From contig CACVBU010000292.1 in the NCBI GenBank assembly GCA_902728285.1, forward strand, positions 253,434 through 317,433: a stretch of 64,000 nucleotides of DNA. Reading direction: 5' to 3'. The notes under the pieces were generated by a model. That model worked only from the letters and a program-made list of their open reading frames with translations, did not search any database and was not told where the DNA came from. Positions 34,301-46,121 of the stretch are shown here, in pieces. This DNA comes from Clytia hemisphaerica. Its lineage: Eukaryota > Cnidaria > Hydrozoa > Leptothecata > Clytiidae. The translations under genes were made by a program, and so were the position numbers. Each line of letters opens with the position of its first letter. The first letter of the stretch is position 1.

Positions 34301-36902
34301 TCAAAGATTTCTAGCTTCACCTCATAAAAAGAAGGGAAAGAAGATTAAAATCATAAATTTTAAATACGATCACAATGGAAAACGCCTGTTTCCAAATGCA
34401 GGAAAAAGAAAGACTTTACCGAAGACTCGTAAGAGAAAACCAGGTTAGATTTGTGGAAATCTTTTAAATCTCAAATTTCAGGGATGTAATGTTAATTAAG
34501 ATATGAACAATATAGAACCATCTCAAACATTAAAGCTGTTTATTAAGTAAGCCACATCTTGTTTCATAAATCTTTTTGGGATGTGCATTAATGCATTTTT
34601 ATTTGACTGTTTCCAACAGTTTACCAGAAGAGATCACCATTTCCCAACACCTATCACAGCAAGGAAGTCTTTCAAAATAAAAGGCTGGAGTTGTGTAAAA
34701 TGGGGTTCCAATTTAAAATAATTTTATCTATATTCTTTTTAACTCAGTCCGAACCCAGCCACCCAGTAACGAACGAACTGAGTCGGAAATGGTTAATAAT
34801 GAGGACATCGAAATCGACAAGGAAAATGCACATGTAGAATTAAATGACATCATCATAGGTAAAGTTTTTAATCGTTTTTTGAATTTTCACAATGACCTTT
34901 TTCATATCCAGCAAAAGCAAAATGTGAATATCCCAAGAAAGTGTTCTATCTCTGATAATCTTGTTGTCCATCTACATTATATAGATATGGAAGAAAATCA
35001 AACTAAAAAGAAGTCATGGTCCGATCGCATGAAAAAGATAGAGCAAGTCTGGTCCAGTGGTTTTGATGATGTTCTCTTAGCACGTAAAATGTCATATCAT
35101 ATCAGTGAAAAATGTGGATTTTGTCAAGATAAGACGGCAGTAATAAAATGCAGGAGCTGCTATCATCAAGACCTTTGTGAAACTTGCGACATAAAGATTC
35201 ATGATGAAAATGTCTTTCATAACAGAATTTCATGTGCTACGGAATCTTTTCAACCTATTGATGCAACTCAAATTTTGAACCAAAACTACCAAATTGAAAA
35301 CCATAGTATAATTTTTTCCTTTTTTATATTGATAGCTGTACTCTTCTCAAAAACTTCTCTCCTCTTTTACAAAGTCAGATTGGAAAGAAAGCTGAAATTG
35401 TTTGTTTTTTGTTTCTGATAAACCTGGACAAACCTTATATTGGTTTAAGTACACTGTTTTGCAGTCTGACTTTTCACTATCTTAAAAGTCCATATTTCCG
35501 TTTTAGCTCGTTTTGTTCCCCTGAGGTCTGTGCCTAATTGCTCTACGTGTGGTTCAAAAAACATGGAACGTTACAAAGAAGATTCTAAAAGTATTGTGAT
35601 CACTTTAGAAGGTACCTTTTGTACTTTGATGTTTTATGACTTTAGAATTAATTTTGTGTTCTAATTTTCTGCTTCCTGAATATAATACGATGTGAAATAT
35701 CCCTTATCTCATCTCAGGTCGCTATATGCTGTCCCATTATTTGCTGGTCTGCAATTCTTGTAAACAATGTGAAAATCCCTTTGTATTGAAGAACATCATC
35801 GCGTCAGGCTTTTGGCCAACAACACCTACTAATTTCAATTACCTAATTAAGACTGACGTCTTCCTACTATGGGATCAATTTCGGAAAAGCATGCCAGGAT
35901 CCTCAGTGTCATCTTTTCTTCAATCATTGAATGCCTTGACAGTTTTTCATGGAAGGGTAAAACTTTAATTGTTTTCATTTTCCAGATTTTCTAATGAAAG
36001 GGCCTTTTCTCAGTCAATAGATTAAAATAAACCAAATAATTAGTTCTGAAATGTTTTTTTTCTTTATGTGCTTACTCTTGCTTACTTGTTATTTTTTTGC
36101 ATTTTTCTTGGAGTTTTCATTCGAAAGCTCCAAGAAAACATTTAGATAGCAATCCTTTGTTATTTAAAGCTGTTACACTTGAAATGTGCTGACAGTTTCA
36201 GCAATCACCGGTTTGGGTTCCCAGGGATTCTGAGTAAAAAAATATTAATGCATGATGTAAAAACTTGATGGTAAAATGGAAGGTTTAAATTTTAGGAGGG
36301 AAAGATCGTCCCAGCTTCATTCACGCAAGCGTTTAAAAATTGGAATTTTGTTAACTTCGAGATCGATAAGATTCAGAACAAACGATGGATGAAATGCCCA
36401 ATATGCTCAGTGAAGCAACATTCCATACATATCGATGGGAATTGTAAATTGTACAGATATAAGTCTTCTGGCAGGTAATACATGTTTAAATGATTATAAT
36501 ATTACCTAACGAAAGGCATTGTCAACTGTTAGACACAAAATGTTTACCTACTAGAACACTTTCATCTACAATTGATACATATTTTTACAGCTCTAATTGG
36601 GTGTTCCCAAATTTTCAGTATTATTTCTAGTTAATCTAAGAGGGAGAGATTTCAATTGGGATGAGATTGCTATTATGGTGATGAATTCGTTTATCCGGAT
36701 AAATGTGTTGAGGAGTTTTTGAATCAAAATAACATGTTTGAAAAGCCCAAAAAAGTAGGTTTTAGTTCATATTACAGCAGTCAAATATTTTGTGTCTCGC
36801 TACTGATTAATTTTTGGAAAACTTTCCAATAAGAAAGTATCATTGAAAATGTATAGAGGTTAAATTAAGGAAAACAAAAGTTTCATAACTAAATAAATGA
36901 AT

Positions 36903-37155
36903 ATAACACCCCTGTGTGACAGACCCGGTGGACCCCCGCTCCGGTGAAAAAATACCCTACATTTTCAACCCCACTGGGAAATTGCTCTATGATTCTATCC
37001 AATTGAATGGAAAAAATTGGACTCCAATTCCATCCCCACTGAAATTTTTGAGCTGGAAACAATCGATTTTCTATCCCCATTGGGCTTTCGATAGAAATTT
37101 TCATCCCCACTGAGGGAAAAGGTTCCACCGGGGCACTGAGACAGGGGTGTAATAT
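36903..37155. repeat. ACACCCCTGT-ended MITE inside the KDZ gene
   Basis: The left AACACCCCTGTGTGACAGACC and right GACAGGGGTGTAATATA are inverse in their outer 10 bases. Internal words CCCCACTG are repeated. It is related to 60132-60439 in opposite orientation. Confidence 0.75.
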
Positions 37156-38007
37156 AGTATTAACTTTTCTATTTCCAGAAAGAATCAGATGTATCTTGTG
37201 GAGGAGATTGGACTGCAGCAAGAAATCTTCCGCGAAAAAAGTCGACATTGGATGATACTGGTCTTCAAGTTGCCACTTGCAGACATCAGTTTGTACAGAA
37301 GAGCTTAAATATGAAAAGAGGCGAAATTTTTGCCTATTCGCACTTCATTGTCCGGAATTTCGTTTTACCAAACAACATCACTTTTATGTTCTCGGATGTG
37401 ATGTGCAAACTTTATAAATACCTCTGTCGTGCTGAGCCGAAAGTAGTCCAACATCTGAAAGGAGCGTTATCGGTTATGCATGCTAAAGGACATAGTATAA
37501 ATTGCCAGGTAGGGTTCAACAAACATTTTTATAGTTGAAATTGCTCTTTTTTTAAAGCCGATATTGTAAAATGAAAGTTTTATTTAATGGACCTGTATTT
37601 TTATATAGCTTTAAATCATTTTCAGCTCATATGGGACGGTGAATGGGTAGATGGGACAGGGAGATCCACTGGCGAAGAATGCGAACAAGTTTTTAGGTAA
37701 ACTGAAGTAAATCAATCTAGGAATATAATACCTGTTGAAACAAATAATCCCAAGTACATGCTGGCAAAGTCGGCAGGTTCTTTTTCATGGTTTTCTTTCC
37801 CTCTTTGCTTGGATCTTGAGCCTTCTTTATTCGTAGCTTGAAAGAAACCTCTACAAAGACGCTAAAATCGCTTTGAATTTCAAAAACTTAAACATTGCTC
37901 TATTCATTTGGACAGCTAGGGTAGCTTGTTACCATAAATGAATTATTGATAACTTATTGATAGATTTTTTTGTTTCCCGTCATACTTGGCTGTTCTGTAA
38001 AGTACTA

Positions 38008-38837
38008 CCGGGTGCGCCACAAAAAAGTTTCTCTCTTTAAAACTAATTTTCTCGAAATCTAAAAATGTTTTAAAAACCGTTCCTATTTCATTGGAAAGAA
38101 GAAAGATAAACTTAAATTTTGATGGGTCATTTATTAAATTCGATTCATTAGATCAAAAGTTATGCTCAATTAAATAAAAAAGTTACTTTCTGAAAGTGCT
38201 CAAAAGCGTTAATAATCGATATATCAAATTATACAGAAGCATAATTACACGATACATCATTATCTTCGTTTCTGTCATTAAAAATGATAATTAGCTGTCT
38301 AAATGACCTTTTGTTATATAAAGGAGGGTTGATTTTCAATAAAAGGCAGAAAATTCGTCGAAAAAGGCAAAAATATCTGGTAAAATTCATAGAAATACAT
38401 CAAATATGGGTTTCGAGATACATCCAGCCTTACATAGACTTTATCCAATCTAAAACCAAAAATCGGAAGAAAATTTTGGTAAAAGTAAATTAAAGTGATT
38501 TTGATGAAGATTTTAAACCCTTTCGGCCTTTCAGTTTCGAAATTTATGTGTTTAATTACCGAAAAATGCTTTTAATCATGTAAAGGCTATTGCGATTGAC
38601 AATTTTAATGTAAAAATTTGATAGGTCGATTTTCAACGTTTTCGAGCACTTTCTGAAAGTAACTTTTTTATTCAATTGAGGATAACTTTTGATCTAATGG
38701 ACCGAATTTAATAAATGACCCATCCAAATTCAAGTTTATCATTCTTCTTTCCAATGAAATAGGAATGGTTCTTTTAAAATTTTTAGATTTCGAGAAAATT
38801 AGTTTTAAAGAGAGAAACTTTTGTGTGGCGCACCCGG
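38008..38837. mobile_element. CCGGGTGCGCC foldback element with TA duplication, in a KDZ intron
   Basis: The ends CCGGGTGCGCCACA and TGTGGCGCACCCGG are flanked by TA at 38006-38007 and 38838-38839. The arms align for over 200 bases (TTTCTCTCTTTAAAACTAAT, ATTTCATTGGAAAGAAG, AAAAGTTATGCTCAATT). TA duplication and CCGGGTG ends fit a Tc1/mariner-type non-autonomous element. A 69-codon ORF in the loop is not convincing. Confidence 0.85.
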
Positions 38838-41800
38838 TATGATGTATATCACTGCGAAATTTAAATTATTTATCTAGCTATTTATCACGTTGGGCAAATA
38901 GTACAAAATATCAAATCCCTGAAAGTAAGAATTTTTTTAAAAGCTGTACTAATTAGAATAATTTTAAACAAGAATACTCGTTTTGTTTTAGAAACAATCT
39001 GTTGAGATTATCAAAGCCTTTGATTTTATCAATCTTTTAATGGAATAAACTTTCGCGGGCATTAGGTTTGTTTGTCCTATAATGGGATAGGGTTAAGACG
39101 ATATGCTAAATGAAAGGGAGGGGAAGATTTTCAAAAAGAATTAGGATTTTAACAATCAAACCGAGTTGCAAGTAAACTTTATATTTATACAATTGTTGAC
39201 CAGTTAACTTGAAATTCAAAAAGCAGTCACACTATAGGATTAGGGAATGATTTTGCCGAAAGAGCAGGAAAAAGTTAACTTTTCTTGACGATAGTAATAT
39301 TTTGTGAGGTAAAGGTAGAGGAATTCAACAAGAGGGTTAGAATAGGAGGACTACTGCACAATATGTTTCAAAGTTGTCTTTGGATATATTTCGTTCAAAT
39401 TGTTCTCAAAAATAGTTAGCAGATAAGATTCTTGGAAACTCTTTTTCTTTTCTTAGATCGTGAAGAAACCTGAAGCAGCAATGTTTTGGAATAAAAGAAA
39501 GTCCTTGAACTTAGTTGATGACATTATGAAAAAGTATCGTAGGGTAACAAATCTTGTTTTAAGAATGTACAGCTAATGCAAAATAAAATGAATTTGAATT
39601 ACCTCTTCTTACCACGATCTATACCAATCAAATAATCGCTTTAATGATGAGAAATGTTTATATATCTTTAGGTCGAGAAAGATGTGCTAAAGTATGAAGA
39701 GCTGAAGACAAATCAGCTGAGAGAAATGGATTTAACAGATATTGACGTTGATTACGATTCTATTAACAATTTTTTTGTCATAAATCTTTAGATAAACGAA
39801 TTCAGCCGAAACCCACCGCACTTCAATCCCTTCTGCTTCTTCGGCATGACCTTAGCATAGCGGAACCGGATTTCCTGAGTGATGATACAAGAAAAATCTT
39901 AAAGTCAGTTTCCCTACCAAATCTTGAAAATCTGAAGATCACACTTCTCCAAAAAAAGAGGATCGAAAAAATTAGTCTTTTGAAGAAGTTATACAAAGAC
40001 GTTTCAATAGATTCAGATGCCGTCAATTATGCTTTATCACAGTTGAGAGAAGAAATCCTCGTACCAGCATTCCAAAATGCGATCGATTCCTGTCAATTTG
40101 AACAAATCCATTGGGGTGCCCGGATCAAATTGGTCGCTGGTAAATAAAAAATTCACTCAAAAGTCATTGTAGTGTATGCTCGGGGTGGACGTCGCCTCAC
40201 CCTTTTTGGCACTTCAACTATGAAAACTGCCAATTTTTCGTGCTTGGAAAATACTGTTTTATCGCCACTTAAATTTCAAATGAATTTCCCTCGCGAAGAG
40301 AAAATGCATTGTAACTTGATAAGGTTTTATAAAAATTTCAGAAAAATAATACACCATCAGAAGGCTTTTTGTCGTATCATTTTCAATTTCGAGGAATTCT
40401 CTGTGATAAAATTCACATTTTAAGGGGAGGCTTTCATTAATTTACTAATGGTATTTTGTTTACAGATACATCGAAGCAAAGATCGAACTATAGAAAGAAA
40501 CAATCACAATCAAAATTAAAGCTATTATCATTACTAGAAGAATTTGGAAAAATCAAGTCGGAAAATCACTCAACATCTTACAATATAACAGAAGGTACAA
40601 ACCTACTTTTCATCATACACCAAATAAAAGCGATCTCTTTTTTGTCTATTACTGTCAATAAAGTCTGTTTGTAAATGTTTATGCTAATACTAATAATTCC
40701 AATAGGGTACTATTCGATGCAGTTTTCTCTCTAAATACGTTTTATGAACGTTTTTATTGAACTGATTTTGTTTTCTATGTTTGTTTGTCCTTTTAGATAC
40801 CAACATCCGTCTCCTGCTCAAATACAAGACTAAGCTTGATCGTTGCAAAGAAGAGCTTGATCTACTGGGGCAAGATATGAAGTCCTTCTTAACCTTCTAT
40901 TCTTCGTCGATGTGCGATTTGCAAGGAAAGCTTGATAACATTGCTGTATTCTCACTAGACACACCAAATAAGGTGAATAAAGTTTATTTATTTCTATGCA
41001 GTCACACAGAAACAGTTATGCGTCTGTGTGTAATCTTGGTTTGAGTGCATTTTACCAAAATTAGCACCTTCAGCAGTGAAGCTGTTACAATTTTACCAAG
41101 TTGGAGGTAGTTAAAATGCCACCAACCTATGCAAAACGTTTTAAGTCCTTTATTTTTATTAAATTTCTATGCTGAATCATATTAATTAGAACGATGCTGC
41201 TATGACGTCATGGATATGTTTTAAGAAATAACATAAAGTATATAACACTTTATTTTAGAACGTTAATGACGATGATGTCATCCTTCTACGCACTGGTTTA
41301 CAATTCGCAGAAAACCAATTATGGAAAGGACTGCAGCAATTTACTCCCCTGGAACCTGATGTTTTGGAGTATTACTCGTCCTTTATTGTAAACCGAAATG
41401 CAACATCCGATAAAGTCAATGATATTTTACAATCTGAGGATGAGAGTTCCGATGAATGGGACGACGAAATTGAGAAGCGAATCACCGATATAGAGTCTGA
41501 TACTGATGTAGATCCAGGAGATCTCGATGTTTACTCGATAAGGAATACTGGAATAGTGCTTACCAGATCGTTAAAACTTAAAGAAATTGTCAACCAACAA
41601 TTACCCAGTCAATCTATTATCCTGCCAAATGGTTTTTCCCAGGGAACAATGAATCATAGAAATGGCAGTAACTCATGCACGCTGATAGCTATTCTTGTCG
41701 GCTTGGTCTTTTCTAATTTTTCCGATGATGTGCTACATCCCAATGACATTATTGGTATGGAGCAAACCGTCAAGTTGTTTGTCGGTGCCATGGAAACAGG

Positions 41801-42137
41801 TAACATGCTGAATGATTACGATGAATTTATGCACGTTGCCGAAGCACTGGAACGCATGCATCAACTCAATATAGAACTCAAACACGAACAAAATTGTTTT
41901 GCTAGCGATCTAGCATCTGCCATTAAGAATATAGATTCGTTGTTCTGCCTCGTGCAGTTTTGTGGGAAGTCCTGTTTAGTTGTGAAAAAGGAAGAATTAT
42001 TTTTCTTATTTGATTCACATTCACACGAAGGAAAAGGGGGACTCATTTTCTGGCACACTGATCCCATTGTATTGGTTGGTAAACTTAACATACTCAGCGA
42101 AAAAGCGATGTGTTATTTATGCTCACTGGTTTATTGA

Positions 42138-42779
42138 TTTATTGCAGATTATTTCAGAATATTGAAAACATGGGGAGGGCTATTAATGTTAAAAAAGAAT
42201 CGTCAAATCAAATTTGATTATGGGGCATCTGAAAGCAAAGTACAATGCATAGTGCACCTTTAATAGAATAATAAACATCTTTATTAAAGGAGAACATGTC
42301 CTTTTCGAGTTTGCTTTCATAAACTGGTACAGTTCTAAGTTCGCTTTAACCTTATTATCAGCCGTTTTTTTTTGGGGGGGGGGGGAGTTCCTATTATAAA
42401 GAAAAAACACACCCCTGATAAAAATAGAGTTAAAAGGGGTTAAAACCTTTACTATATTTTAAAACAGATCATTTTTTTATTGTTGATTGCCATAAGCTTG
42501 AAAATATTTATTTTTTAATTGAAAGAAGTGGAATTCAACTGACAGCTTTTCTTCTCATTTATTGTGTCCCAATTCAGGCTCGTGTCGTGTTAAACAAAAT
42601 AATTGTTTTCACTAAAATGGTACAGATGTGTTTTTCATCACACGTGCCTAATATGATTACATTCCCGAAAGGGAAGTTTGATGGGACATTTTTGCAGTGC
42701 AGAATTCCTTTATTGCTTATTAAATCGCAAAAATATAGCCAATGCCCACATGAATAGACCCGGCGGCTCAGGTCGCAAC
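42138..42779. other. non-coding stretch after the KDZ gene
   Basis: It contains a T-run/G-run at 42365-42387 and no exon. The 3' end of the KDZ gene should lie here. Confidence 0.4.
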
Positions 42780-44040
42780 TTTTTGGTCTCCACTTGTCTT
42801 TCAGATAAGAAATTATTCTAAAATGACACTTTGATTACGTGAATCTTATGTGAAAATTACCAATATAATGTTGATAAGACGTCCTGCAGTCTCCTTTTGG
42901 TCGAAATTTGTCCCAAGAGAAGAAATTCTTAAATGCGTTTTCATTTACGTGAATCTGATCAAACATCTGTGTGATACTTAGAATAAGGCTCTGTAGTCTC
43001 CTTTTGGTCGAAATTTGTCCCCAGAGAAGAAATTCTTGAGAATGCGTTTTCATTTAAATGAATCTGATCAAACATATGTGTGATACTTAAAATAAGGCTC
43101 TGTATTCTCCTTTTGGTCGAAATTTGTCCCCAGAGAAGAAATTCTTGAATGCGTCTTCATTTACGTGAATCTGATCAAACATATGTGTGATACTTAGAAC
43201 ACGGCTCTGTAGTCTCCTTTTGGTCGAAATTTGTCCCCAGAGAAGAAATTTGTCCCCAGAGAAGAAATTCTTGAAAATGCGTTTTCATTTACGTGAATCT
43301 GATCAAACATCTGTGTGATACTTAAAACACGGCTCTGTAGTCTCCTTTTGGTCGAAATTTGTCCCCAGAGAAGAAATTCTTAAATGCGTTTTCATTTACG
43401 TGAATCTGATCAAACATCTGTGTGATACTTAGAACACGGCTCTGTAGTCTCCTTTTGGTCGAAATATGTCCCCAGAGAAGAAATTCTTAAGAATGCGTCT
43501 TCATTTACGTGAATCTGATCAAACATCTGTTTGATACTTAGAATAAGGCTCTGTAGTCTCCTTTTGGTCGAAATTTGTCCCCAGAGAAGAAATTCTTAAG
43601 AATGCGTCTTCATTTACGTGAATCTGATCAAACATCTGTTTGATACTTAAAACACGGCTCTGTAGTCTCCTTTTGGTCAAAATTTGTCCCCAGAGAAGAA
43701 ATTCTTAAGAATGCGTCTTCATTTACGTGAATCTGATCAAACATCTGTTTGATACTTAGAATAAGGCTCTGTAGTCTCCTTTTGGTCGAAATTTGTCCCC
43801 AGAGAAGAAATTCCTAAATGCGTCTTCATTTACGTGAATCTGATCAAACATCTGTGAGATACTTAAAATAAGGCTCTGTAGTCTCCTTTTGGTCGAAATT
43901 TGTCCCCAGAGAAGAAATTCTTAAGAATGCGTCTTCATTTACGTGAATCTGATCAAACATATGTGTGATACTTAGAATTAGGCTCTGTAGTCTCCTTTTG
44001 GTCGAAATTTTTTTATCAGAGGAAGTTATCTTAAATTCAT
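42780..44040. repeat. satellite array, period 107-109 bp, 11 clear copies plus one decayed
   Basis: The anchor CTCCTTTTGGTCGAAAT begins at 42891, 42998, 43107, 43214, 43342, 43449, 43558, 43667, 43776, 43883 and 43992. Spacing alternates between 107 and 109 except one 128-bp unit carrying an internal duplication of GAAATTTGTCCCCAGAGAA. Each unit includes TTTACGTGAATCTGATCAAA. Confidence 0.95.
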
Positions 44041-44134
44041 TTTCATTTATGTCAATTTCCCCTAGGCTATATGGTCAGCCCCTTCAAGACGCCAGTAACT
44101 AAGCTTTGACAATTAAAGTTAGGCGGAATTCAAA

Positions 44135-44520
44135 GATTCTAAGGCAAAAAAAAATCATGATTTTTGTGGGATCTTCAAAATCAAAAAAGATCTACACCAC
44201 GTGATAGAGCTTCTCAAACTGGGCAAAAACATATACTACAACAAATTTTCAACTTTCCTAGATCAAAAGTTATAGGGGTTTTTGTTGGAAAGAATGCCTT
44301 TAATTTTGCATAAATTATGCGTAATTTGGGGAATTTCCCAATTTCCTTCAATTTTGAGCACAAAAACGCCTAGAATTTCTGATCTACAAGAGTTGGAAAA
44401 TTGTTGTAGTACAATTTTTTGCTCAGTTTGAGGAGCTCTATCACGTGGTCTAGGTCTTTTTGGATTTTTAAAACCTCTCAAAAATGTTGATTTTTTTGGC
44501 TTTAGAATTTTGCCTGGAAA
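44135..44520. repeat. foldback element
   Basis: Left words ATCTACACCACGTGATAGAG and CTACAACAAATTTTCAACTT reappear inverted as CTCTATCACGTGGTCTAGGT and GTTGGAAAATTGTTGTAGTA. The outer arms TTTTTTTTGC and GGCAAAAAAA also pair. Confidence 0.75.
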
Positions 44521-45430
44521 CGCCAAAAAACGTAAATTATGTACAACGAAACTGCGGGTTTTCAACATTGGTAACATTTAAATTACGAATCAGTATCCTC
44601 AAATTGGTATACGGTTAACATCGTGCCTAATGGAGGAATAATATTCGGTTCGAAACTGCTCTACAGTTAAGAAATAATTTATTAATGCCATTCCGTGATA
44701 CTTGATGTGATATATCTTCTTATATTATATACATGTAGGCAAAAACGGCCATTGAGTAGTTTTTGAAATATCAAGGCAATCGAAATTTTTTTGGAAATTT
44801 TAGATTTTAAAATCTATTTATTTGTTCAATTACTGTATAATGTTCTTATCAAAGAGTCTTTAAAACAGTTTTATATGTAGTTTGAAGCCATTTTTCAAAG
44901 TAAGAATTTATGTAAAAACATTTATGCAAATTGTTTTATGTAAATTCTTGCAACATTCTTACATCATATTTCACTATTGGAAAGGGAAGGAGGTGGTGTG
45001 GTGGTCACGTATAGGGCAGTTTTAGCTATCAAAAGTTAGTTACACCTGTATTTAACACAACTAATTCAGATCAAGGCCCCACTCAAAATTAGACCGGTAG
45101 GCTCATAGCTCTGATCTCTTAGTATTGTTCTAAAGCAAAATTTCATGATGCCTCATCGACAAAAAACACAAGGAATAAAAATTTGCTTCAGTTCTTTTAT
45201 CGTAAATCTAGAAGTAATATAAGCATGTCAATTTTAACAAGTGACAACTAAAAATACTAAAATAAACATTAATTAAACAAGAATACATACAATGTAAAAT
45301 ATGTACAATGTTAAATACATTTACAAGGTTTTCTTTTGTGTACGTTACCTTCGTTGTGGAACATATTTCACAGGAATTATTTTATGATAAAACAAAAGAA
45401 TTTAAAATTAGCACAACAAATTTTACATAT
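44521..45430. other. non-coding stretch
   Basis: AT-rich with no exon or repeat I can define. Confidence 0.35.
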
Positions 45431-45434
45431 CAAG

Positions 45435-45605
45435 TACTCGCGTGTACCTATAATAGATGGGGGGCCTGGAATAAGCGGGGGGGGGGGGGGGGGGGGTGGA
45501 AAAATCTCAAAACCTGGAGGGGAGGTGGGAATTAAAATGTCCTGGGTGGAACATTTTCGAAAAATTAATTAGCAGGGGGGTAAGTTTATTAGGTACCCGA
45601 GAGTA
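45435..45605. repeat. short MITE with GGTACCTAATA-type ends and a G-rich core
   Basis: Left TACTCGCGTGTACCTATAAT and right ATTAGGTACCCGAGAGTA are imperfect inverses. An 18-20 base G-run and GGGGAGGTGGG lie inside. A partial relative occurs at 18660-18748. Confidence 0.65.
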
Positions 45606-46121
45606 ATTGTACCAAAAATATTGATGCATTCAAGCGCTTCGAATTAAGAACGTGTCATCTTTAATCTTAGTTCTATTTTTGTATGATAGAAACCCAAAAT
45701 ATCTCGCCATGGGTTAGCCTTCACAATTAAAGTGATTGGTTTAAAAAAATGTACCAACTAAAGATGTGACAATCTTAAAAACGAGTTACTAGTAAATAGC
45801 AAACAAATAAAAAACTAAAAGAAATTAAAAAAGATACTTATAAAAAAGAAAGCAATAAAAACTAAGTTACAATTTGAATTTTTACAACCAATTTTGTTTT
45901 TTCAAGATACTGATAACACAACAGTTTGCAAGAGTTCAGTGGATAGATTCGATCATGTAGAAGTGTTCTAAGCCAACTTAAGTAGACGGAAGACAGAAAT
46001 TTACAAAAAGAATGAATGAGCCCCTCTTTTTTCAAGAAAAATGCAAGGTATGCAGAATATTGAGGCAGAGAATCCTTTTTTGCACTGAGAAGGGAATCTG
46101 TCTGAAGCACTTTGAACACTG

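Larger units (their letters stand above)
34307..42137 (+). pseudogene. KDZ-family transposase with C-terminal cysteine-peptidase-like domain
   Basis: Exon blocks read: 34307-34443, 34748-35300 (a 53-nt candidate intron at 34859 would break the frame), 35507-35611, 35718-35956, 36296-36474, about 36640-36754, 37179-37508, 37626-37696, 38878-38924, 39457-39543, 39672-40141, 40466-40594, 40797-40972 and 41259-42137. Order of domains: a basic N-terminus, a CxC-type zinc cluster (CGFCQDK, CRSCYHQDLCETC), a second CNSCKQC cluster, then KDZ core signatures: CPICSVKQHSIHIDGNCKLY (first Asp), LDDTGLQVATCRH, FMFSDVMCKLY (second Asp), MHAKGHSINCQ and STGEECEQVF (Glu). The last exon has NSCTLIAIL and LFDSHSHEGKG, a Cys and an Asp-His pair suggesting a papain-like peptidase. 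Frame breaks occur near 36680, 39470 and 39790, so the transposase is probably dead although the last exon is fully open. Confidence 0.8.

Noticed and set aside
34859..34911. 53-nt GT-AG intron in the KDZ gene
   Set aside because: Splicing it breaks the frame soon after, while reading through keeps a long open frame into the zinc cluster; left undecided and not used in the model.
38284..38493. 69-residue basic ORF in the loop of the CCGGGTG element
   Set aside because: It has no transposase motif and is too short; probably chance.
42780..44040. CRISPR-like appearance of regularly spaced repeats
   Set aside because: Units are head-to-tail copies of one 107-109 bp sequence without unique spacers, in a eukaryotic context.
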